Below are positions 25,973 to 33,966 of a stretch of DNA of 64,000 nt, in pieces. A model generated the notes under the pieces. The model saw nothing but the letters and a program-made list of their open reading frames with translations, made no database searches and was not told the DNA's origin. The stretch comes from Actinoallomurus purpureus. GTDB lineage: Bacteria; Actinomycetota; Actinomycetes; Streptosporangiales; Streptosporangiaceae. Location: the NCBI RefSeq assembly GCF_024055795.1, contig NZ_JAMXMY010000017.1, positions 62,001 to 126,000 on the forward strand, given 5' to 3'. Numbering within the stretch: position 1 is the first letter of the stretch; each line of letters begins with the position of its first letter. The position numbers and the translations under genes were made by a program.

Positions 25973-26389
25973 TCACTTGCCCGATCCCGACCCGCCGCCG
26001 CGGAACGACGCTCCGCCGCGCCGGTCCCAGCCGTTGCTTCCCGGACGATGCCAGTACCGGCCGACGTGGGAGGAGTAGCGGTTGTAGCCTGCGGAAGGGC
26101 TGTCGACGGTGATGTCGGTCCCGCCGCCGCCCGGCAGCACCCCGACCACCCACGAGCGGTACTGCAGGTAGGTGCCGGCGCTGTCGGCGATCCGGTCGAC
26201 GGGGCGGAACTTACGGGTGATCTCGGCGGCGACCCGGGACGGCGGTTTCGCCGAGTGGTACCGGTGGTAGCCGACGGTGGTGTAACGCTTGGCGATCCAC
26301 TTCTGCGGCGACGTCGAGAAGTGACCGACCGCGAAGATCGTTCCGACGATGGCGACCAGCACGCCCCCGGCGATCGCGGCATACTTCAT
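25973..26389 (-). CDS. DUF4247 membrane-anchored protein
   Basis: ATG 26389 gives 138 residues: MKYAAIAGGVLVAIVGTIFAVGHF as signal/anchor, then an extracytoplasmic domain with WIAKRY, AEITRKFRPVDRIADSAGTYLQYRSWVVGVLPGG and a Gly/Ser/Arg tail. This matches DUF4247, always in DUF350/DUF2617/DUF4178 neighbourhoods. The start overlaps the DUF2617 stop (ATGA). Function unknown. Confidence 0.82.
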   Translation of the reverse strand: MKYAAIAGGVLVAIVGTIFAVGHFSTSPQKWIAKRYTTVGYHRYHSAKPPSRVAAEITRKFRPVDRIADSAGTYLQYRSWVVGVLPGGGGTDITVDSPSAGYNRYSSHVGRYWHRPGSNGWDRRGGASFRGGGSGSGK

Positions 26390-26880
26390 CGGGGGCTCAC
26401 GAGCCGGCTGCGCGTCATCACGATCTCCTTGGTCTGCGGGTAGGCGTGCCAGGTCCGCCACGCGACGCCACCCGGTTCGGGCTCCACGGCGAGCGCGGTG
26501 ACGGCGTACGGGGAGCCGGGGAAGGTCCCGGTCAGGGCGTCGTCACGGCCGGACAGGCGGGCGGACAGCGCCTCGACCGCCCGCGCGAACGCCGCGTCAC
26601 CGTCGTGCGCCACGACGTCGGCCGTGAACTCGTACGACCAGGACGGCAGGGCGTGGCTCACGCGTCCGGGCAGCGGGCCGCCGCCGGCCAGGCAGGCCAC
26701 CGTCTCGCTCACCGGCCCGGCCAGGACCTGATGGGAGGCGCCGAGCAGCCGGAGCTCCAGCGACAGGCCGGCGCGCTCGACCGGGAGGACGGCCAGCGCG
26801 TCCTGCGGCGCCAGCCCCAGCGCGAACGACAGCGTGTGCGCCCCGGTGTCGGCGTACGGGACGTCGAGGTCGGCGAGCAT
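26386..26880 (-). CDS. DUF2617 protein
   Basis: 164 aa, soluble, beginning MLADLDVPYADTGAHTLSFALG and containing ELRLLGASHQVL, VSETVACL and the late TWHAYPQTKEIVMTRS. These are DUF2617 features. No catalytic motif is obvious. It starts 3 nt after the DUF4178 stop and overlaps DUF4247, so the four DUF genes and the aminopropyltransferase are one transcription unit. Confidence 0.82.
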   Translation of the reverse strand: MLADLDVPYADTGAHTLSFALGLAPQDALAVLPVERAGLSLELRLLGASHQVLAGPVSETVACLAGGGPLPGRVSHALPSWSYEFTADVVAHDGDAAFARAVEALSARLSGRDDALTGTFPGSPYAVTALAVEPEPGGVAWRTWHAYPQTKEIVMTRSRLVSPR

Positions 26881-26883
26881 CCC

Positions 26884-27498
26884 TCAGCCGCCCGGGTAGA
26901 TGGTCAGGGCGCCGGCGGGCACGGAGTCGCCGGCGCTCATCTCCCAGGCGCCGCCGTCGTAGCGTTCGAACGACAGGTACCGGCCGCCGGGCCGCTCGAA
27001 GTCGACGTACTCGACGCGGCCGGAGGCGCCGAGGCCGGTGGTGCCCTCGGTGGTGTAGGTGGCCGTGCCGTGCTCGTCCCGGCGGTACTCCACGCCGTCC
27101 AGCGTGAGGGTCCGCCCGTCCGGTCGCAGCCCGGCGTCACGCCCGGTCCACCAGACGACCTGCAGGTCGGGGTCCTCCTCGACCGAGAGCCAGACCTTGA
27201 CGCCGTCGGCCCCGTCACCGTCGAGGAGGTGCTCGCTCCAGGTGAAGCCGCCCTCGCGCAGCCGGACCGACCCGCGTACGAAGTAGCGTGCGCCGAGATA
27301 GTCGATCATGTCCCCGGCCTTGAGCGTCCGAGGGTCGCCCCCGGCCTGATCCTCCGGGCCGAAGGGGTCGCGCGGCACCGGAACCGGCGCCGGCCGCGCG
27401 TCACCGCCGCGCCGACCCACCACAATGATCAACACCACGATCACGGCGATCAGCGCGAGCAAGATCAACGCCAGGAGAACGAGGACCGCCGCGTTCAT
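26884..27498 (-). CDS. DUF4178 protein with N-terminal membrane anchor
   Basis: 204 aa. One membrane helix (residues 4-28) is followed by a Pro-rich linker and a DUF4178 domain: LKAGDMIDYLGARYFVRGSVRLREGGFTWSEHLL, then VEYRRDEHGTATYTTEG and RYLSFERYDGGAWEMSAG. It is the first gene of the operon. DUF4178 proteins appear with aminopropyltransferases and PspA-like membrane-stress genes in other bacteria; a role at the membrane is inferred. Confidence 0.85.
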   Translation of the reverse strand: MNAAVLVLLALILLALIAVIVVLIIVVGRRGGDARPAPVPVPRDPFGPEDQAGGDPRTLKAGDMIDYLGARYFVRGSVRLREGGFTWSEHLLDGDGADGVKVWLSVEEDPDLQVVWWTGRDAGLRPDGRTLTLDGVEYRRDEHGTATYTTEGTTGLGASGRVEYVDFERPGGRYLSFERYDGGAWEMSAGDSVPAGALTIYPGG

Positions 27499-27605
27499 CA
27501 GATACCCCCGAGAAGATCGCCGCCATTAGGCGGGGGAGGAACCGGGCCCCTGCGGAGTGGGCAAGAACCGTAAACCCACCTCAACGGATTCCCGCAACTC
27601 TCCGC

Positions 27606-27832
27606 ATGCGATCCGTGACCACTGGTAGCCTTACTTGCGTCCGGCGGGCGAGAAACAAGTCCGCCGGGCCTACCGCCGGGCTGGCGGGAAGTCACGTCTG
27701 TGGAGCCTGTGTAAGACCGATGGACGGCACTCCGTCCTTCGCCGGTGATCCGGGTCGGCAACGGGCGATGAAGCAGAAAGCTCAACCCGCGAGGGTTGAA
27801 TCCCCTGCTTCGGCTAGAGGGAGATGCCAAGA
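27606..27832 (+). mobile_element. 3' remnant of an IS605-family tnpB with its right end
   Basis: The plus-strand frame reads like the poorly conserved C-terminal tail of actinomycete TnpB proteins (RPMDGTPSFAGDPGRQ, then MKQKAQPARVESPASA). It runs into AATCCCC...GAGGGAGATGCCAAG near 27797-27832. That is the same hairpin-plus-tail layout found at the right ends of both intact tnpB elements. The rest of the gene is gone. It lies tail to tail with the tnpB at 28100. Confidence 0.55.
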
Positions 27833-27995
27833 CGAAACCTTCCCACTGGTAACAGCTGTCACATCATTCGAAAACGACAGCAAGCTGTCAAACCGTGACG
27901 GGACGGAGGAGCGCTCACCTTCCCGTAGCTCACGATCAAGCAGCGGGTCGCGGAACCCAGTGGACGGCGATTCTGCCTGGAAGCATCATCGCGGG

Positions 27996-28032
27996 TTGGC
28001 TTCCTCCCCTCAGGGACGAGGGGGATCCCTAC
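27996..28032 (-). ncRNA. Right end / guide-RNA 3' hairpin of the first tnpB element
   Basis: Reading the minus strand: GGGATCCCCCTCGTCCCTGA, then GGGGAGGAAGCCAAC. CCCCCTC pairs with GAGGGG. In TnpB systems the transcript through this end forms the guide RNA, and bases just beyond it (here starting CCGCGATGATGC) would be the guide. This is family knowledge applied by layout. Confidence 0.55.
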
Positions 28033-28099
28033 GTTTTCCGCCATCGGGCTTCCTGTTTCACTGCCGACGCCTCGTCCGGGAGGGATCCTGCCCGAGGTC

Positions 28100-29239
28100 T
28101 TACGCCGGTTCCACAGCCTGACACCGCCAGCCCGCAGCCAGAATGTTCTTCGCCGCGTTCACGTCGCGGTCATGGGTGATACCGCACGCGCACGTCCACT
28201 CCCGGACGTTCAGCGGCATCGCCGGTTGCAGGACACCACAGGCCGAGCACAGCTTGGACGAGGGGAACCAGCGGTCCACCGCGATCACCTGCCGCCTGTG
28301 CCAGGCGGCTTTGCACTCCAGCATGTCGCGGAACTCGCGCCATGCGGCATCCGAGATCGCCCGGGACAGGCTGCGGTTCTTCAACATGTTCCGGACGGCA
28401 AGGTCCTCGATCACGATCGTTTGGTTTTCACGAACGAGCCGAGTCGTCAGCTTGTGCAACAAGTCCCGGCGCCGGTCGGCGATCCGGGCGTGGATACGGG
28501 CCACCTTCCGACGTGCCTTAGCCCGGTTGGCGCCATCGCCGGAGGCTTTGCGGGACAGTTCCCGCTGCGCCCGGGCCAGGCGCTTGCGGTCTTTACGCTC
28601 GTGGCGAGGGTTGGTGATCTTCTCACCGGTGGACAGGGTGAGCAGGTAATCCAAGCCCGCATCCACGCCGACCGCGACATCCGTCGCCGGCAGCGGATCT
28701 GCACCGGGGTCTTCCACCAGCAACGAGACGAACCAGCGACCCGCCGCGTCCTGGGAGACGGTCACGGTCGAGGGCTCCGCATCATCCGGCAATGGCCTCG
28801 ACCAGACGATGGCCAGCGGCTCGGTCATCTTCGCGAGAGTGAGCCAGCCGTCACGGAATCGGAACCCGCTGCGGGTGTACTCGGCGGATGCGCGCGACTT
28901 CCTCTTCGCTTTGAACCGCGGGTATCCCGCCCGCTTGGCGAAGAAGTTGCTGAACGCCGTCTGCAGGTGCCGCAGTGCCTGCTGCAGCGGCACACAGGAC
29001 ACCTCATTCAGGAAGGCCAGTTCCTCGGTCTTCTTCCAGGCCGTCAGCAACGCGGAGGTGGCGTTGTAGTCGATCCGTTCGCCCCGGGCGGACCAGGCCT
29101 CGGTACGGGCGGTCAGCGCCAAGTTGTAGACCTTCCGTACACACCCGAACGTCCGAGCTAGCTCTGCGGCCTGCTCGGACGTCGGGTAGAAGCGGTACTT
29201 GAACGCCCGCTTCACACGGATGGTCGGCACGACGCGCAC
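28100..29239 (-). CDS. tnpB: IS200/IS605-family RNA-guided endonuclease TnpB
   Basis: GTG 29239 gives 379 aa. N-terminal IRVKRAFKYRFYPTSEQ and LARTFGCVRKVYNLAL are the family start. The RuvC residues are all present: Asp192 (VGVDAGLDY), Glu277 (IVIEDLAVRNM) and Asp358 (HDRDVNAAKN). The zinc ribbon is CSACG...CACG, using the C-x-C variant of the second pair. So it looks catalytically intact. No tnpA is nearby, so movement would depend on a TnpA elsewhere. Confidence 0.93.
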   Translation of the reverse strand: MRVVPTIRVKRAFKYRFYPTSEQAAELARTFGCVRKVYNLALTARTEAWSARGERIDYNATSALLTAWKKTEELAFLNEVSCVPLQQALRHLQTAFSNFFAKRAGYPRFKAKRKSRASAEYTRSGFRFRDGWLTLAKMTEPLAIVWSRPLPDDAEPSTVTVSQDAAGRWFVSLLVEDPGADPLPATDVAVGVDAGLDYLLTLSTGEKITNPRHERKDRKRLARAQRELSRKASGDGANRAKARRKVARIHARIADRRRDLLHKLTTRLVRENQTIVIEDLAVRNMLKNRSLSRAISDAAWREFRDMLECKAAWHRRQVIAVDRWFPSSKLCSACGVLQPAMPLNVREWTCACGITHDRDVNAAKNILAAGWRCQAVEPA

Positions 29240-29370
29240 GCTAACGGTAGCCAGCGGGCGGACGAGATCAAACGACCAATCATCCCAGCAATTCGTCTTC
29301 GCCTGATCTACCCTGCAATACTCCGATTCCTTCCCACCTTGAGATGGTGGGGTCCCCTCAGAGGTATTTG

Positions 29371-30303
29371 ATGAAGACGTCGCCCGAGGACATGAACGCG
29401 TTCTGGACGGACGACCGCCAACAGGAGCGGCCCGCGCCACGCGGCCGGCCCGTGTACGACGTCGTCGCGCTGCTCGCCCGCTGTGGCGTCGGCGTGGTGT
29501 TCCTGGCCCACGGCTGGCAGAAGATCCAGGTCGGCGTGAACGCGACCGGCCACAACTTCGACGCGATGGGCGTGCCCGCGCCGACGGCGGCGGCCGTCTA
29601 CTCGACCTTCGTCGAGCTGCTCGGGGGGACGGCTCTCATCCTCGGCGTCGGACTGCCGGTGGCGGGCACGCTGCTCTTCCTGGACATGGCGGGGGCCTTC
29701 GTGTTCGTCCACGCCGAGCACGGGGTCTTCCTCGTCGACAAGGGCACACCCCGGAACGGCTTCGAGCTGGTCCTCGTGCTCGGACTGGTCTCCCTGCTGT
29801 TCGCGGCGGGCGGCGGCGGGCGGCTCACCCTGGACCACCGCCTGTTCGGCTGGGGCGGGCCCGGCCGCCCTCCCAGACGCCGCCGGTCACGCTCCGGCGA
29901 GACCCCGGCGCCCTTGGCGCCCGGCGCCTCCGCAGAGCCGGGCGGCCTGGACGCTGACGCTTCGACCTCCCCCGGCGGGCGAGGCGCCGACGGCAGCCTG
30001 GACACCTCGGCCACTCGCGACCGGCGAGGCACCCGCCGAAAATCGGCCACCTCGCCCTCCCCGGGCGCGCCGGACGCCGCAGCCGCGCCGGACGCGGTGG
30101 GCGCGCCGGACCCCTCCGGCGCCCCCCAGGAGCCTGACGGCGGCACGCCGGCCGGACGACCGAAGCGCGGCACGATGGGCACGTCCCACGACGTACGCGT
30201 CGCCGGGCCCAAGCCGGAACAGGAGCCACCGGCCGAGGGCACGCCTCCGAAGGGCACATCCCGAGCGAGGCCACGCAAGGGACCGTCCGCGAAGAGCTCC
30301 TGA
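29371..30303 (+). CDS. DoxX-family membrane protein with long disordered C-terminal tail
   Basis: ATG 29371 follows AGAGG by 7 nt. Residues 25-155 are a four-helix DoxX domain (VALLARCGVGVVFLAHGWQKIQVG, NFDAMGVPAPTAAAVYSTFVELLGG, GVFLVDKGTPRNGFELVLVLG). The remaining 150 residues are Pro/Gly/Ala/Ser/Asp with scattered basic runs and repeated GAPD/APDAVGAPD-type blocks. DoxX proteins act in redox or thiol stress at the membrane; the tail is not part of the family. Confidence 0.87.
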   Translation: MKTSPEDMNAFWTDDRQQERPAPRGRPVYDVVALLARCGVGVVFLAHGWQKIQVGVNATGHNFDAMGVPAPTAAAVYSTFVELLGGTALILGVGLPVAGTLLFLDMAGAFVFVHAEHGVFLVDKGTPRNGFELVLVLGLVSLLFAAGGGGRLTLDHRLFGWGGPGRPPRRRRSRSGETPAPLAPGASAEPGGLDADASTSPGGRGADGSLDTSATRDRRGTRRKSATSPSPGAPDAAAAPDAVGAPDPSGAPQEPDGGTPAGRPKRGTMGTSHDVRVAGPKPEQEPPAEGTPPKGTSRARPRKGPSAKSS

Positions 30304-30320
30304 CCCGGCCGTCGTGTTCT

Positions 30321-30367
30321 GCGTCGTTCATTGAGGCGAGGGATCTTCTCGCCTCAATGAACGACGC
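30321..30367. terminator. Perfect 20-bp hairpin between convergent DoxX and pgi
   Basis: GCGTCGTTCATTGAGGCGAG (30321-30340) is exactly complementary to 30348-30367, with a 7-nt loop. Placed 18 nt after DoxX and 46 nt from the pgi stop, it is a bidirectional terminator. Confidence 0.93.
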
Positions 30368-30412
30368 GGAGTGAGACACCGCCCCGGGCTGCCGCGGAGG
30401 CTGCCGAACCGG

Positions 30413-32056
30413 TCAGCGGCCCCGGAGCCCGCGGTAGCGCTCGACGAGGGCGGCCGTCGAGCCGTCCAGGTCCCCGGTGTCCGCCGTGGCGGCCGTCAGC
30501 TGGGGCTCCAGCCGCTTGGCGAGCGCCTTGCCGAGCTCCACACCCCACTGGTCGAAGGAGTCGATGTCCCAGATCGCGCCCTGGACGAACACCTTGTGCT
30601 CGTAAAGCGCGATCAGCTGACCGAGCACCGACGGGGTCAGCGAGTCGGCCAGGATCGTCGTCGTCGGGCGGTTGCCGGGGAAGGTGCGGTGCGGCACCTG
30701 CTCGGCGGGCACGCCCTCCGCCGCGACCTCCTCGGCCGTCTTGCCGAACGCCAGCGCCTGTCCCTGCGCGAACAGGTTCGCGATCAGCAGGTCGTGCTGG
30801 TCGGCGAGCTCTCCCAGCTCCTCCACCGGGCGGGCGAATCCGATCAGGTCCGCCGGGATGAGCTTGGTGCCCTGGTGCAGCAGCTGGTAGTAGGCGTGCT
30901 GGCCGTTCGTGCCGGGCGTGCCCCACACGACCGGGCCGGTCTCCCAGCTCACCGGCTCGCCCTGGCGGTCCACCGACTTGCCGTTGGACTCCATGTCGAG
31001 CTGCTGCAGGTAGTCGGTGAACCGGGACAGGTAGTGGCTGTAGGGCAGCACCGCGTGGGTCTGCGCGCCGTGGAAGTCGTCGTACCAGATGCCGAGCAGC
31101 CCCAGCAGGAGCGGCACGTTGCTCTCCGGCGGAGCCGTGCGGAAGTGCTCGTCGATCAGGTGGAAGCCGTCCAGGAACTCGCGGTACCGCTCCGGCCCCA
31201 CGGCGATCATCAGGGACAGGCCGATGGCCGAGTCGACGGAGTACCGGCCGCCCACCCAGTCCCAGAACTCGAACATGTTGGCGGTGTCGATGCCGAACTT
31301 GGCCACCTGCTCGGCGTTGGTGGACACCGCGACGAAGTGGCGCGCCACCGCCGACTCGTCGCCGAGCTCCGACAGCAGCCAGCGCCGCGCCGAGGTGGCG
31401 TTCGTGATCGTCTCGACCGTCGTGAACGTCTTGGAGGAGACGATGAACAGCGTCTCGGCCGGGTCGAGGTCGCGGATGTTCTCGTGCAGGTCGGCGCCGT
31501 CGACGTTCGACACGTACCGGAACTGACGCGACCGGTCGGTGAACGGCTTCAGCGCCTCGCACGCCATCTTCGGGCCCAGGTCGGAGCCGCCGATGCCGAT
31601 GTTGACGACCGTACGGATCGGCCTGCCCGTGTGGCCCTTCCACTCCCCGGACCGGACCCGCTCGGCGAAGGCGGCCATCTTGTCCAGCACCGCGTGCACC
31701 GCGGGGACGACGTCCTCGCCGTCCACCTCGACGCGCGCGGTGCGCGGGGCGCGCAGCGCGGTGTGCAGCACCGCACGGCCCTCGGTCACGTTGATCTTCT
31801 CCCCGGCGAACATGGCGTCGCGCAGGTCCGCGATCCTCCGGGCCTCCGCGAGGTCACGCAGCAGCCGAAGCGTCTCATCGGTGATCAGATGCCGTGAGTA
31901 GTCGATGTAGAGGTCGCCGACCTCCAACGCGTAGCGGCGGCCCCGGTCCGGGTCGGACGCGAACAGCTCGCGCAGCGGCGGCTCGCCCAGCTCCCGGTGG
32001 TGTTGTCGCAGCGCCCGCCACTGTTCCGTCTGATCCAGCCGAGCACGGTCGGACAT
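30413..32056 (-). CDS. pgi: Glucose-6-phosphate isomerase
   Basis: Interconverts glucose-6-P and fructose-6-P in the cytoplasm. 547 aa, the usual length. Signature blocks: [37 protein letters not shown], the catalytic glutamate region GNGKSV-like [12 protein letters not shown], and [25 protein letters not shown] 32056 is preceded by GGGGAGG. It appears to be a single gene with its own terminator. Confidence 0.97.
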   Translation of the reverse strand: MSDRARLDQTEQWRALRQHHRELGEPPLRELFASDPDRGRRYALEVGDLYIDYSRHLITDETLRLLRDLAEARRIADLRDAMFAGEKINVTEGRAVLHTALRAPRTARVEVDGEDVVPAVHAVLDKMAAFAERVRSGEWKGHTGRPIRTVVNIGIGGSDLGPKMACEALKPFTDRSRQFRYVSNVDGADLHENIRDLDPAETLFIVSSKTFTTVETITNATSARRWLLSELGDESAVARHFVAVSTNAEQVAKFGIDTANMFEFWDWVGGRYSVDSAIGLSLMIAVGPERYREFLDGFHLIDEHFRTAPPESNVPLLLGLLGIWYDDFHGAQTHAVLPYSHYLSRFTDYLQQLDMESNGKSVDRQGEPVSWETGPVVWGTPGTNGQHAYYQLLHQGTKLIPADLIGFARPVEELGELADQHDLLIANLFAQGQALAFGKTAEEVAAEGVPAEQVPHRTFPGNRPTTTILADSLTPSVLGQLIALYEHKVFVQGAIWDIDSFDQWGVELGKALAKRLEPQLTAATADTGDLDGSTAALVERYRGLRGR

Positions 32057-32089
32057 CTTGCCTCCCCTTGATCAGATCCAGCCGAGCAC
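32032..32089. repeat. 15-bp direct repeat across the pgi start
   Basis: GATCCAGCCGAGCAC occurs at 32032-32046, inside the first codons, and again at 32075-32089 upstream of the ribosome binding site; offset 43 bp. It is a partial duplication of the gene's own 5' end. Confidence 0.85.
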
Positions 32090-32162
32090 TCTCTCCGGGT
32101 GCCCTCTCCACGACCATCCAACCGAAGCGCGAGCGGGCCCGTCTCACGGACCCCCGGACCGG

Positions 32163-33212
32163 TCAGGGCACGCGCGCCGTCCACTCGACCGTGCCGAACT
32201 TCTCGGCCACCCTCTTGTCCGCCGCCCGCAGCTCGCCGGCCGTGAGCCGGTCCTCCGTCAGCCCGTACCGGCCGCCGAAGTGGGCGATCATACGGTCGAT
32301 GATCTCCGACCGGGGCAGTCCGGTCTGGCGCCGCAACGGGTCCACGCGCTTCTTCGCGCTGGCGATGCCCTTGTCCGACAACTTCTCCCGGCCAATCCGC
32401 AGCACCTGCAGCATCTTGTCCGCGTCGATGTCGTACGACATGGTCACGTGGTGCAGCACCGCGCCTCCGCTCACCCGCTTCTGCGCGGCACCGGCGATCT
32501 TCCCCTGGTCGGAGGTGATGTCGTTGAGGGGCTGGTACCACGCCCTGATGCCGAGCTCGCCCAGCGCGCCGAGCACCCAGTCGTCGAGGAAGGCGTAGCT
32601 GTCGGCGAAGGTCATGCCCTGGACGAGAGCGTCGGGGACGTACAGGGAGTAGGTGATCGTGTTGCCGGGCTCGACGAACATCGCCCCGCCGCCGCTGATC
32701 CTGCGGACCACGGTCACGCCGTGCCGGCGCGCGGCGTCGGCGTCCACCTCGTTGCGCAGCGACTGGAAGCTGCCGATCACCACGGCGGGTGCCGCCCACT
32801 CCCAGACCCGTAGCGTCGGCGGACGGCGCCCGGCCGCCACCTCCTCGGTGAGCACCTCGTCGAGGGCCATGTGCAGCGCCGGGTCCTGCGGCTCCTCGTG
32901 GATGAGCCGCCAGTCGTAGTCACGCCAGTCGCTCGCGTCCGTCAGCGCGCGGCGTACCGCGATCCCGACGGCCTCCGTGGAGAATCCGAACATCGTGGTG
33001 CCCGCCGGCAGCCGCGCGTCGATCCGGGCGGCGATGTCCCGCGCCTCCAGGTGGGCGGGCAGCCCGTCCAGGGTGGCGTCGATGGAGTCCAGGGCCTCGT
33101 CCGGTTCGAGGAAGAAGTCGCCACTGACCTGGGTGCTCCGCAGTCGGCCGTCATCGACGTCGAAGTCGACGACCACGAGCTTGCCGCCCGGCACCTTGTA
33201 CTCACCATGCAT
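32163..33212 (-). CDS. Lipoate-protein ligase A-like protein with fused N-terminal accessory domain
   Basis: 349 aa. Residues 1-90 resemble the small lipoate-ligase accessory domain (GEYKVPGGKLVVVDFDVDDGRL), fused before the catalytic BPL/LplA domain rather than after it. The latter has LHMALDEVL, VVIGSFQSLRNEVD, the RRISGGGAMFVEPGN loop and KIAGAAQKR with the catalytic lysine. Attaches lipoate or octanoate to carrier domains of 2-oxoacid dehydrogenases. ATG 33212 follows AGGTAGG. Confidence 0.85.
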   Translation of the reverse strand: MHGEYKVPGGKLVVVDFDVDDGRLRSTQVSGDFFLEPDEALDSIDATLDGLPAHLEARDIAARIDARLPAGTTMFGFSTEAVGIAVRRALTDASDWRDYDWRLIHEEPQDPALHMALDEVLTEEVAAGRRPPTLRVWEWAAPAVVIGSFQSLRNEVDADAARRHGVTVVRRISGGGAMFVEPGNTITYSLYVPDALVQGMTFADSYAFLDDWVLGALGELGIRAWYQPLNDITSDQGKIAGAAQKRVSGGAVLHHVTMSYDIDADKMLQVLRIGREKLSDKGIASAKKRVDPLRRQTGLPRSEIIDRMIAHFGGRYGLTEDRLTAGELRAADKRVAEKFGTVEWTARVP

Positions 33213-33360
33213 CCTGGCCTACCTGCCTGTCCCGACCGGTGCTGCCGGAACCGCGCCCGGCGCGCGGCCCCGGTGCTCCTCAACCCCGCCGGCCCGGCGC
33301 GGATTCCTGCTCGCCCGCCGTGATCGCGTGATCCGGACGGACGGCGATTTATGGACGGCA

Positions 33361-33392
33361 GTAGATAATCTACAACTTTACCTATTTGCTAG
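33361..33392 (+). promoter_or_regulatory. Palindromic operator and promoter of the marR gene
   Basis: GTAGATAATCTAC (33361-33373) is a perfect palindrome about its central base. TCTACAAC (33369) and TGCTAG (33387) are 18 nt apart; the same pair recurs at 33907 and 33924 before the MFS gene. The regulator probably binds here and at the exporter promoter. Confidence 0.7.
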
Positions 33393-33402
33393 ATTGGCGC
33401 CC

Positions 33403-33891
33403 ATGACGACCAGCGCACCTTCCCGTACCGTCCCGGACCTGTCGTACCTGCTCACCCACACCGCCCACGTGCTGACCACCCGAATGAGCGCCGCCTTCGA
33501 AGAGATCGGCATCACGCCGCGGGCGTACTGCGTCCTGTTCCACGCGATCGAAGAGGAACGCACCCAGATCCAGCTGGCCGAGATCTCCGACCTCGACAAG
33601 ACGACGATGGTCGTGACCATGGACGAACTGGAGAAGGCCGGCCTCGCGGAGCGCCGGCCGTCGAGCCGGGACCGGCGCGCGCGGATCATCTCGGTCACCG
33701 AGGCGGGGAGAAGGATCGTCGCCGAAGGCACGCGCATCGCCGACCGGGTGCACCGCGAGGCCCTGGAGGCGCTCCCCGAAGCAGAGCGCGACGTGCTGGT
33801 CGGCGCGCTGACCCGGCTGGCCGAAGGGCACCTGGCGACCCCGGTGGAGTGCGACCGGCCGGTCCGGCGGGCACGCCAGTCCCGAAAGTAA
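33403..33891 (+). CDS. MarR family transcriptional regulator
   Basis: 162 aa from ATG 33403. The winged helix is ISDLDKTTMVVTMDELEKAGLAERRPSSRDRRARIISVTEAGRR, textbook MarR. The DNA-recognition and wing parts are complete. It lies just before an MFS exporter and a PPOX oxidoreductase on the same strand. Shared upstream motifs suggest it represses itself and the exporter. Confidence 0.9.
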   Translation: MTTSAPSRTVPDLSYLLTHTAHVLTTRMSAAFEEIGITPRAYCVLFHAIEEERTQIQLAEISDLDKTTMVVTMDELEKAGLAERRPSSRDRRARIISVTEAGRRIVAEGTRIADRVHREALEALPEAERDVLVGALTRLAEGHLATPVECDRPVRRARQSRK

Positions 33892-33906
33892 GTCCGTTCA
33901 AGATGG

Positions 33907-33929
33907 TCTACAACAAAACAATCTGCTAG
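33907..33929 (+). promoter_or_regulatory. MFS gene promoter copy of the MarR module
   Basis: TCTACAAC (33907-33914) and TGCTAG (33924-33929) mirror the marR promoter (33369, 33387) with 17 instead of 18 nt between starts. The full palindrome is not kept. Confidence 0.55.
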
Positions 33930-33966
33930 CGTCTCTCTCGGTTGCCCACGAACCGGGAGACACCCC

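Larger units (their letters stand above)
27985..29360 (-). mobile_element. IS605-family tnpB-only element
   Basis: Right end at about 27996 (hairpin then GAAGCCAAC). Left end somewhere between 29240 and about 29360; a small hairpin CCCACC TTGAGA TGGTGG lies at 29334-29351. Exact ends cannot be set without an empty site. It sits between the DUF4178 operon and the DoxX gene, very close to the DoxX ribosome binding site. Confidence 0.6.
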
